From an uncultured Bacteroides sp. (GTDB lineage: Bacteria; Bacteroidota; Bacteroidia; Bacteroidales; Bacteroidaceae), in NCBI GenBank assembly GCA_934716785.1, contig CAKUYM010000327.1, forward strand, positions 1-5,009: DNA of 5,009 nucleotides. The letters run 5' to 3'. The position numbers and the translations under genes are program-made. Below are positions 1 through 5,009 of this stretch, piece after piece (position 1 is the first letter of the stretch; every line of letters starts with the position of its first letter). The notes beneath the pieces are model-generated. The model was not told the DNA's origin. It searched no databases and worked only from the letters and a program-made list of their open reading frames with translations.

Positions 1-1158
1 ACTCAAGGTAGTGGAACCCTCGGCTTTTCCTAAACTGCCGGTGCCATAACGATTTTGAAAGCGTGGCAGGACAAATGGTCTGGCAAATTCTGTATTGCTG
101 GATACAGAAACCTGTAGCTTGCCGGTCTCACCGCGTTTCGTATTAATAACAATGGCACCATTTGCCGCATTGCTTCCGTAAAGGGCAGCTGCCGCCGCTC
201 CTGTCAGCACGGAAATGCTTTCAATGTCATCCGGATTAATGTCGGCAATGCTTTCGGTCACTCCCTGTGAGCCGTTCTCCATACTACCGCCACCTCCGAA
301 ATTGAACATCGGGATGCCGTCAATAACATACAGCGCATTACTACTCTGTTCTATTGACTTCGTACCACGCATCACCACCTTACTGGCTCCGCCTACACCT
401 GAAGAGCTGCTGTTGATATTAACTCCCGCAACTTTACCGTTCAGGCTGTTAATAAAATTTGCATCCTTGATGCTTGTCAACTGCTCGGATTTAACCTGCT
501 GCACATTGTAACTTAATGCCTTTTGCTCTCTCTTGATGCCCAAAGCTGTTACAACGACTTCATTCAAAGCCTCCACGTTAGCAGACATCTGTACATTGTA
601 CACATTTCTATCTGCGATTTTTACATAAGAAGCAATATAGCCAATATAGGTAAAACTGAGTGTACTGCCTACAGAAGCTTGTATGGCGTACCTGCCGTCC
701 AAGTCTGTAACAGTTCCGGCATCGGTACCTTTTACCCGTATATTTACCCCTATCAGAGGTTCATTTTTCTCATCAACTACTCTGCCCGTTATCTGTTTGA
801 CTACCACAGTTCCGGCTTTGGGTTGAGGAATAATATTAATGTAGTTTCTTTTAATTCCATAAGTAAATCCTGTTCCTTCAAGGATAATCGAGAGGGCTTT
901 CTCTAAATCAACTTTTTTCAAATTGAGATTGATAGCCGGTTTACCAACTAATTGCGAATCGTTATATCCAACCGAAAGCTTTGATTGCTTTTCCACTTCT
1001 TTCAGTGCTTCAATAACAGTTATATTTTCTTTTTGAATTGTAATTTGTATACCACTTTGAGCAAAAGCTACAGTTTGTACTACAACCATAAACAGCAATA
1101 ACACAAGTTTTATTGTTTTTGCCTTCTTATCATTTTTCAATGTATAACTGTGTAACAT
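1..1158 (-). CDS. SusC/RagA-like TonB-dependent outer-membrane receptor with N-terminal STN domain (partial, C-terminus beyond window)
   Basis: This reading frame is open without interruption from ATG at 1158 to base 1 (386 codons) and lacks its C-terminal part; the family usually exceeds 1000 residues, so the barrel is outside. An in-frame stop at 1171-1173 fixes the start. Residues 1-33 are a signal peptide (basic start, hydrophobic core, AFA before Q34). Residues about 40-95 resemble an STN domain (VIEALKEVEKQSKLSVGYND), used by transducing receptors to contact FecR-type anti-sigma factors. Residues about 122-205 are a carboxypeptidase-regulatory-like beta domain (ITGRVVDEKNEPLIGVNI, then TVTDLDGRY), followed by NEVVVTALGIKRE and the plug. 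Residues 304-344 carry the SusC/RagA signature (INPDDIESISVL, ALYGSNAANGAIVINTKRG). SusC-like proteins form the outer-membrane channel of a SusCD complex that imports oligosaccharides using TonB energy. The adjacent GH18 enzyme suggests an N-glycan-derived substrate (inference). Family assignment is very secure; substrate is not. Confidence 0.96.
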   Translation of the reverse strand, partial: MLHSYTLKNDKKAKTIKLVLLLFMVVVQTVAFAQSGIQITIQKENITVIEALKEVEKQSKLSVGYNDSQLVGKPAINLNLKKVDLEKALSIILEGTGFTYGIKRNYINIIPQPKAGTVVVKQITGRVVDEKNEPLIGVNIRVKGTDAGTVTDLDGRYAIQASVGSTLSFTYIGYIASYVKIADRNVYNVQMSANVEALNEVVVTALGIKREQKALSYNVQQVKSEQLTSIKDANFINSLNGKVAGVNINSSSSGVGGASKVVMRGTKSIEQSSNALYVIDGIPMFNFGGGGSMENGSQGVTESIADINPDDIESISVLTGAAAAALYGSNAANGAIVINTKRGETGKLQVSVSSNTEFARPFVLPRFQNRYGTGSLGKAEGSTTLS

Positions 1159-1187
1159 GAATTTTAAGTATTAGTTTGCTAACTTTT

Positions 1188-1277
1188 TTATTCGCAATAC
1201 ATGTCTATCTGTTTTGGTTTTTCGATTTCATATCTGAGACAGAAAAGTTCCTGACGCAGATACTTTTTTACATACAT
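1188..1277 (-). CDS. Candidate 29-residue small ORF just upstream of the SusC-like gene
   Basis: An ATG at 1277 opens 29 codons closed by TAA at 1190-1188, 29 bases before the receptor ATG. The predicted peptide begins MYVKKYLRQELFCLRYEIEK and ends QIDMYCE. It is rich in charged residues, has two cysteines, and has no signal peptide or membrane helix. An in-frame stop lies four codons upstream, so it is not the end of a longer frame. No clear Shine-Dalgarno sequence precedes it; an A-rich AATAACAAAG does, which is normal for Bacteroidota. It could be a leader peptide coupled to receptor translation, a small protein, or a chance ORF in the leader. I recognise no family, and coding status is unproven. 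Confidence 0.25.
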   Translation of the reverse strand: MYVKKYLRQELFCLRYEIEKPKQIDMYCE

Positions 1278-1356
1278 CTTTGTTATTTAGATAGTGCCAA
1301 TCAACCATTGAAAGGCATCTACAGTTTGCATATTCAAATTCAAATTAATTTATGAA

Positions 1357-1399
1357 AGACCGGAAGTGTCCTTCTCTGAAAGCATATCACTTCCGGTCT
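1357..1399 (-). terminator. Hairpin between the GH18 gene and the SusC-like gene (terminator or processing/attenuation element)
   Basis: Two perfectly complementary 12-base arms, AGACCGGAAGTG at 1357-1368 and CACTTCCGGTCT at 1388-1399, enclose 19 bases. Inside the loop, CTTTC and GAAGG (minus strand) could add a five-pair inner stem with one G-U pair. The hairpin begins 20 bases after the GH18 stop codon. On the minus strand it is followed by TTCATAAATTAATTT, which is AT-rich but not a clean U-run, so full rho-independent termination is uncertain. It may instead cause partial read-through, protect the 3' end of the enzyme mRNA, or lower receptor expression relative to the enzyme. Confidence 0.55.
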
Positions 1400-1418
1400 C
1401 CGATTCATTCACTGATAG

Positions 1419-2366
1419 TTAATAATTCTTCGCATGAATAGTAGTCGTACGAGATACGGTCTTTCCTCCCCAGACTCGTGAAGCAAAGTTATTCATCAAG
1501 TTTGTTTGACCGGACTCACGTAGATTGAACATCATAATAGCGCCATAACCACTATAGCTTGCAGCACTATTTTGTATTGCACCAGCGTTTGGTATACCAT
1601 TCGTACAATGTATTGACATTTTCGCCCATTTGCTGTCCCCTAATCCGATCGGTGCGCTCCAACCCGCACCAAAATCAGGCCACATATAACTAATGGCATT
1701 CATTGTAGTGGCATCAAAACCCGTGTAACCACCGAAATTAAATACTGTAATCAACTTATCAGGCAGTAACTGACGTACTCTTTTAACAAGATTTCCGAAG
1801 ATCGTAGTACTTGGCGAAGGCAAATTAGATGGAGCTTTCCAATATTCCGCATATTCATCATCAAAATCCACCCCATCCAAATTGTATTGCTTGACACAGG
1901 CAGCGATCTGTTGTGCAAAGCTTTCAATCAAAGCCGGTGTCAAATTAGAGAAGCCTACTCCAGTATGATCTCCCAACAATCCTAAAGAGACTTTGATGCC
2001 TTTCTGCTGCAAGGGAACAATAAGCGTACCGGCATTGGCCAATATATGAGATTGATTTTCGTTATGGTACAGTTGAACAGCATTAGCCGTGCCCCGAATA
2101 TTGGAAGCAAACAGAATCACATTATCAACGACCTGTTCCTGTGGGTTGGTACCCGTAAAATAGTACTCTCCTGCATTCAAAGGATTTATATCATTGGTTT
2201 CGATATAGGTAGTCAGTTTCGGTGTTTTGTCACTGACTGCGCGAGTAGTTGGCAATGTGCTTTCTTGCTGTTCTTCTGCCATATAATCATCATTACTGCA
2301 ACTTGTGATAAAGGCTCCTGTCATCATTGCTGCAACGAGTAACAAGAAGTGTTTCAAATTTTTCAT
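1419..2366 (-). CDS. GH18 endo-beta-N-acetylglucosaminidase of Endo H / Endo F1 type, surface lipoprotein
   Basis: The 315-residue product starts at ATG 2366. Residues 1-23 are a lipoprotein signal (MKNLKH, hydrophobic core, FITSC) with the lipidated cysteine at C23. The next residues, SNDDYMAEE, are acidic as in Bacteroides surface-export signals, so an outer-leaflet location is likely. A TIM-barrel domain covers about residues 50-312. IKVSLGLLGDHTGVGFSN (124-141) matches the second barrel strand of Endo H-like enzymes, and YNLDGVDFDDEYAEY (161-175) holds the GH18 DxxDxDxE motif: D164, D167, D169 and the proton donor E171. Family members cut the chitobiose core (GlcNAc-beta-1,4-GlcNAc) of N-glycans by substrate-assisted catalysis, leaving one GlcNAc on the protein. 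There is no room for an extra binding module. The gene lies 149 bases after the anti-sigma gene and 260 before the receptor, suggesting it supplies glycans for import. Preference for high-mannose or complex glycans cannot be read here. A chitinase is less likely because of the GVDFDDEYAEY form. Confidence 0.93.
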   Translation of the reverse strand: MKNLKHFLLLVAAMMTGAFITSCSNDDYMAEEQQESTLPTTRAVSDKTPKLTTYIETNDINPLNAGEYYFTGTNPQEQVVDNVILFASNIRGTANAVQLYHNENQSHILANAGTLIVPLQQKGIKVSLGLLGDHTGVGFSNLTPALIESFAQQIAACVKQYNLDGVDFDDEYAEYWKAPSNLPSPSTTIFGNLVKRVRQLLPDKLITVFNFGGYTGFDATTMNAISYMWPDFGAGWSAPIGLGDSKWAKMSIHCTNGIPNAGAIQNSAASYSGYGAIMMFNLRESGQTNLMNNFASRVWGGKTVSRTTTIHAKNY

Positions 2367-2515
2367 ATCGTATTACTTTTTTATATAGGTTATAAATTCC
2401 GGTCAGGCAATGTGTTCTGTAAACTTAATGACTCCTCCTTTCTCTGTTTTAAATGTTCGACTGTTCAACATACCTTGCCCCGTTTTAATATTCTAAGTTT
2501 TAGCCATCATACAAA

Positions 2516-3520
2516 CTATTTCTGCATAATATAGCATTTACCATCTTCTATCTTGAAACGTAAATCTCCCGCTACATCAACGATAATTTCTATAACTTCA
2601 GCCAAAGGCGGATTATTCTTAAATCGGAAACTATAACGATCATTTCTCAGGCTATCTTGACTATAATAGAATTTGCAATTATACTTACGTTCCAGTATGG
2701 GTATAATTTCCGCTATGGTTTTCTGACTAAATACCAGTTCACCATTTTGCCATGCCGTCACCTCTTTCATATCAGGACAAATCAAGGTATCCCGACAGTT
2801 CTTCTTATTATATACTAATTGTTCATTCGGTTTAAGTAACCTTTTTTTAGTCATGTCGGCAAATTCAACAAGAACACTTCCCGTTATCAGAGTTGCCAAG
2901 ACGTTCTTATCCTCAGTATATGCGGATACATTAAACTCGGTTCCCAAAGCCGTTATTTGAAAATCATTGGTTTTGACTATAAACGGCTTCTTTTTATCGG
3001 CTTTCACTTGGAAATTGGCTTCGCCAATCAGAAAAACACTACGGTGCTTTCCAGTGAATTGTTCGGGATATAATAGCATACTGCCCGAATTCATGCTTAC
3101 CCGACTTCCGTCAGGCAAAAGAAAGGTTTTCATCTGAGTACCCGATATACATTGCTGGACTATTCCCGAGTCTTTTTCCTCTATCTTATAGAACTGATAG
3201 CCCAAAGAAACAGATACGACCAATAATACAACTGCCACAGATTGCCACAACCGTATAAAAAGTTTCTTATTCGACCTTTGTGGAGAATGAATATATGTGA
3301 GGTTATTATTTGACTTCCAGCGCTCCAATGATTGTTCCACATCGAATGCTTTTCCGTTTTTTCTTGCTTTTCTCGCTTTCCAATAAAGTCTCTGTAATGC
3401 TTCATCCTTTTCTTTTTCATGTTCACTATCCGTCAGCCACCTGTAAAACAGTTGATTTGTTGATTCCGAATAATTACGTCGAACAAAAAGAGTCAATATT
3501 TTCTGGAAATAATTCTGCAT
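2516..3520 (-). CDS. FecR-family transmembrane anti-sigma factor
   Basis: The 334-residue product starts at ATG 3520. Residues 1-90 form a charged, mainly helical cytoplasmic part (FYRWLTDSEHEKEKDEALQR at 25-44), where the sigma factor would be held. One membrane helix lies at about 93-111 (QSVAVVLLVVSVSLGYQFY). The periplasmic FecR domain covers about 125-220 and shows its usual landmarks: FLLPDGSRVSMNSGS (133-147), GEANFQVK (166-173) and ALGTEFNVSAY (191-201). The C-terminal portion, about 263-333 (IIPILERKYNCKFYY), looks like the DUF4974 module typical of Bacteroidota FecR proteins. It follows the sigma gene by 59 bases, almost certainly in one transcript. Known family role: it receives the signal from the STN domain of a TonB-dependent receptor, here very probably the SusC-like protein two genes downstream, and then releases the sigma factor. 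The length is normal and no defect is seen. Confidence 0.95.
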   Translation of the reverse strand: MQNYFQKILTLFVRRNYSESTNQLFYRWLTDSEHEKEKDEALQRLYWKARKARKNGKAFDVEQSLERWKSNNNLTYIHSPQRSNKKLFIRLWQSVAVVLLVVSVSLGYQFYKIEEKDSGIVQQCISGTQMKTFLLPDGSRVSMNSGSMLLYPEQFTGKHRSVFLIGEANFQVKADKKKPFIVKTNDFQITALGTEFNVSAYTEDKNVLATLITGSVLVEFADMTKKRLLKPNEQLVYNKKNCRDTLICPDMKEVTAWQNGELVFSQKTIAEIIPILERKYNCKFYYSQDSLRNDRYSFRFKNNPPLAEVIEIIVDVAGDLRFKIEDGKCYIMQK

Positions 3521-3579
3521 ATTATCGTTATATTTAGATTCCGCATTTTCATATATAACGACTGATATATTCAGGCTAC

Positions 3580-4122
3580 TTAAAGAATATACAGAAAAAA
3601 TAAAATTAAAATGATTTTCCTTAAGGCTTGAAGTGACAAGTATATCTGATGTTCTACAGTACGTACTGATATATGTAAGGATAATGCAATCTCCTGATTA
3701 CTCATATTATCGAAACGACTCATCTCAAAAATCTTCCTACGACGTTCCGGCAGAGTTTCAAGAGCCATTTCTATTATTAATTGCATCTCGTTATGATAAA
3801 CGGTATTTAATGGATCCGGAAGATCCGACAGGTCTTTGTCCAGACTCTCTTTTATCTGTTTTTCACGATAGTCGCTTTCCACTCTTTTATGCTTGATAAA
3901 ATCAAATGCCGCATTTTTTGCCATAACATATATATAGCCCTCTTTCCCTTCATTATCTTGCCACGCCTCGAAGTTAGCCCATAATTTGGTAAATACATCT
4001 TGGGCAAGATCCTCCGCATCTGCCTCTGATTTAAGAAACATATTAATAAAATACTTCACTGAAGGGAAATGAGTCCTGAACACCATTTCAAATTGTTCTA
4101 CTAAATAATGTTTTTGATTCAT
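3580..4122 (-). CDS. ECF-type RNA polymerase sigma factor (sigma-70 family)
   Basis: A 180-residue protein from ATG at 4122. The frame is also open to a TTG at 4158, but that TTG overlaps the predicted -7 promoter element, so the ATG (MNQKHYLVEQFEMVF) is preferred. Region 2 covers about residues 8-80, with DAEDLAQDVFTKLWANF (35-51) as the polymerase-binding and -10-recognition helix. Region 4 covers about 115-168: LPERRRKIFEMSRFDNMSNQ, then EIALSLHISVRTVEHQI as the helix-turn-helix that reads the -35 element. Regions 1.1 and 3 are absent, as expected of ECF sigmas. The C-terminus ends in a hydrophobic run (IILILFFLYIL), a little unusual. It sits directly before the FecR-type gene. By analogy with other Bacteroides ECF/anti-sigma loci it should drive the downstream enzyme and SusCD genes, and perhaps itself. 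Confidence 0.95.
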   Translation of the reverse strand: MNQKHYLVEQFEMVFRTHFPSVKYFINMFLKSEADAEDLAQDVFTKLWANFEAWQDNEGKEGYIYVMAKNAAFDFIKHKRVESDYREKQIKESLDKDLSDLPDPLNTVYHNEMQLIIEMALETLPERRRKIFEMSRFDNMSNQEIALSLHISVRTVEHQIYLSLQALRKIILILFFLYIL

Positions 4123-4155
4123 ATAAGGGGTCACACTTTTGTTTGTGTTACTTCG

Positions 4156-4186
4156 CAAAGGTAAAGTAAATATCCATAATTGGAAA
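4156..4186 (-). promoter_or_regulatory. Predicted Bacteroides-type promoter for the sigma/anti-sigma genes
   Basis: On the minus strand TACCTTTG (4163-4156) matches the Bacteroides -7 consensus TAnnTTTG exactly. TTTC (4186-4183) lies 19 bases upstream, one mismatch from the TTTG -33 element, with normal spacing. A start point near 4149 would give a leader of roughly 27 bases before the ATG at 4122. This suggests that the sigma gene is transcribed by the housekeeping sigma factor, at least basally. The motif match is seen in the sequence; promoter activity is inferred. Confidence 0.55.
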
Positions 4187-4267
4187 CAATAAATGCTTTA
4201 TTTTCAATAGGATATTATCATATTGGCAAAATCGACACTTTCCACAATTTGGTAAAGAGGAGGAAGA

Positions 4268-4339
4268 ATGATGAAAGGTTATAACTATGCGACCCATTCA
4301 CAGGAAGTGGTAGTGAATGAACTGATAGGATTTAAGTGA
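4268..4339 (+). CDS. Candidate 23-residue small ORF with strong Shine-Dalgarno, opposite strand to its neighbours
   Basis: In the gap upstream of the sigma gene, AGGAGG at 4258-4263 is followed after 4 bases by ATG (4268), with a second in-frame ATG at 4271 (7-base spacing). The frame runs 23 codons to TGA at 4337-4339. The peptide starts MMKGYNYATHSQEVVVNE and ends LIGFK; it has no membrane segment. A perfect Shine-Dalgarno at ideal spacing is notable because most genes here have none. It is divergent from the sigma gene and runs toward the DUF486 gene. No good promoter was found upstream: the ACAATTTG at 4244-4251 is a poor -7 match. It may be a small protein, the remnant of a lost gene, or chance. 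Confidence 0.28.
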   Translation: MMKGYNYATHSQEVVVNELIGFK

Positions 4340-4366
4340 AATGCGTGAATAATGATTTGAAAATAA

Positions 4367-4391
4367 AGTATGTGCAAAATTTGCACATACT
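4367..4391 (-). terminator. Probable rho-independent terminator of the DUF486 gene
   Basis: A 25-base near-perfect palindrome has 12-base complementary arms (AGTATGTGCAAA and TTTGCACATACT) around a single central base. It starts 24 bases after the stop codon of the DUF486 gene. On the minus strand the stem is followed directly by TTTATTTTC, a U-rich tail as expected of an intrinsic terminator. The plus-strand side (ACCAAGAACGGG) has no U-run, so it should act only on minus-strand transcription. Because the symmetry is so compact, a protein-binding operator is an alternative. Confidence 0.65.
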
Positions 4392-4415
4392 ACCAAGAAC
4401 GGGAAAGCTACGGTT

Positions 4416-4787
4416 TTATTTCATAAACACAAAATACACCGCCGCAATCAAACAGACGAAAGCCGCCAGATGATTCCAATGCAACGCCTCGCCTTTGAAA
4501 AACACCGTTGTAAACACCGTAAAGATGACAAGAGTTATCACCTCCTGGATTACCTTCAACTGCATCAGCGAAAAAGGGCCTCCATTACCGACAAATCCGA
4601 TGCGGTTCGCCGGAATCTGACATGAATACTCGAAAAAGGCAATCGCCCAACTGAAAACAATCACGCCTATCAACGGAAGGGAAGCGAACCAGCTATACTC
4701 CTGCCTCATCTTCAAATGTCCGTACCAGGCAAATGTCATGAAGACATTGGATACGACAAGCAACAAAATAGTATATATTCCTTTCAT
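4416..4787 (-). CDS. DUF486-family (DMT-like) small integral membrane protein
   Basis: The product is 123 residues from ATG 4787, a normal length for the family. Four hydrophobic helices are visible at about 3-22, 36-53, 78-97 and 107-122, with short charged loops (GHLKMRQEYSW at 23-33). Family landmarks are IPANRIGFVGNGGPFSLMQL (58-77) and KVIQEVITLVIF (78-89). DUF486 proteins belong to the drug/metabolite transporter superfamily in its half-size, four-helix form, like small multidrug-resistance proteins that work as dimers; no substrate is established. The gene follows the partial upstream gene by 50 bases, perhaps co-transcribed, and ends at its own terminator. It is therefore probably unrelated to the glycan locus. 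Its G+C content is clearly higher than that of the sigma/anti-sigma genes. Confidence 0.9.
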   Translation of the reverse strand: MKGIYTILLLVVSNVFMTFAWYGHLKMRQEYSWFASLPLIGVIVFSWAIAFFEYSCQIPANRIGFVGNGGPFSLMQLKVIQEVITLVIFTVFTTVFFKGEALHWNHLAAFVCLIAAVYFVFMK

Positions 4788-4837
4788 AACAACTTATTCA
4801 AGTTTATCTGTTCAATCTATATTTATATTTATCCGAC

Positions 4838-5009
4838 TTATTCACCCGGCTTATCCGGCAATAATTCTTCCTGCACATTCGTCATGCTTCCCCAAAGGCT
4901 GTAACGGGCTTCCGGGTTCATCGCCTCCAGTTGCCGCAAAATTCCTTTCATATCGCTCCGGCTGGATTGCGACTCGTAAGGGCAATTCTTCACTTGCTTA
5001 CGATAGTTG
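4838..5009 (-). CDS. C-terminal end of an unrecognised protein (5' part beyond window)
   Basis: A minus-strand frame enters from the window edge (first full codon at 5008-5006) and runs 56 codons to TAA at 4840-4838. The visible end reads NYRKQVKNCPYESQSSRSD, then MKGILRQLEAMNPEARYSLW, and finishes with an acidic, proline-containing tail (EELLPDKPGE). It is hydrophilic with one cysteine and no membrane segment; the middle looks helical. Base composition is like the following DUF486 gene, 50 bases downstream, and the reading frame has no rare features, so it is likely a real gene end. I do not recognise the family and assign no function. A short complete ORF from ATG 4951 is possible but less likely, since the frame stays open to the edge. 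Confidence 0.6.
   Translation of the reverse strand, partial: NYRKQVKNCPYESQSSRSDMKGILRQLEAMNPEARYSLWGSMTNVQEELLPDKPGE

Noticed and set aside
215..906. Plus-strand ORFs of 98 and 127 codons at 215-511 and 523-906
   Set aside because: They lie opposite the uninterrupted SusC-like frame, whose minus-strand translation has clear family motifs; the plus-strand peptides look like nothing known.
1159..1356. Bacteroides promoter upstream of the SusC-like gene
   Set aside because: The best candidates (TTAATTTG and TGAATTTG on the minus strand) each miss the TA of TAnnTTTG and have no spaced TTTG; an ECF promoter cannot be recognised without the consensus.
2403..2471. 22-codon minus-strand ORF in the FecR-GH18 gap, containing a perfect AAGGAGG (2440-2434)
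   Set aside because: The Shine-Dalgarno-like sequence lies inside the ORF and is not followed by ATG, GTG or TTG at a usable distance (the codon there is ATT). The ORF itself has no start signal, so it is most likely chance.
2046..2534. Plus-strand ORFs at 2046-2342 and 2349-2534
   Set aside because: The first is antisense to the GH18 N-terminus. The second spans the gap and the FecR end, is Phe/Cys-rich and has no start signal.
3181..3896. Minus-strand ORF 3181-3426 and plus-strand ORFs 3310-3537 and 3633-3896
   Set aside because: All overlap the FecR or sigma genes in other frames and show no motifs.
4716..4904. Plus-strand ORF of 62 codons
   Set aside because: It overlaps the DUF486 start and the partial gene antisense, and its middle is low-complexity Ile/Tyr from an AT-rich spacer.
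1..5009. CRISPR array, tRNA, rRNA, insertion sequence or integrase
   Set aside because: No spaced direct repeats, cloverleaf-like folds, transposase motifs or terminal inverted repeats were seen on either strand.

Overview
The window looks like a piece of a Bacteroides or close Bacteroidota genome. The evidence is a SusC/RagA-type TonB-dependent receptor with an STN extension, an ECF sigma factor paired with a FecR-type anti-sigma factor, a lipoprotein signal followed by an acidic surface-export stretch, a TAnnTTTG promoter element, and A-rich rather than Shine-Dalgarno leaders. Every confident gene lies on the minus strand, so transcription runs from high to low coordinates.

Layout in reading direction: (1) 5009-4838, the C-terminal end of an unrecognised gene; (2) 4787-4416, a small four-helix membrane protein of the DUF486 (DMT-like) family, ending in a hairpin terminator at 4391-4367; (3) a 257-base gap holding the likely sigma-factor promoter and, on the plus strand, a 23-codon ORF with a strong ribosome binding site; (4) 4122-3580, an ECF sigma factor; (5) 3520-2516, a FecR-like transmembrane anti-sigma factor; (6) 2366-1419, a surface lipoprotein of glycoside hydrolase family 18, of the Endo H / Endo F1 endo-beta-N-acetylglucosaminidase type; (7) a 260-base gap with a 12-bp-stem hairpin and a 29-codon ORF; (8) 1158 to beyond base 1, the first 386 residues of a SusC-like receptor with signal peptide, STN domain, carboxypeptidase-regulatory-like domain and plug.

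Items 4-8 form the start of a glycan-utilisation locus under trans-envelope control. The inferred scheme is that the lipoprotein enzyme releases N-glycans from glycoproteins by cutting the GlcNAc-GlcNAc core. The SusC-like porin, with a SusD partner expected beyond base 1, imports the glycan. Its STN domain contacts the periplasmic part of the FecR protein, which frees the sigma factor to transcribe the locus. The least usual points are the enzyme gene placed between the anti-sigma gene and susC, and the small elements in the gaps. I found nothing that amounts to an entirely undescribed system. The DUF486 gene and the partial gene are visibly richer in G+C than the sigma/anti-sigma block, which fits a locus inserted beside older chromosomal genes.
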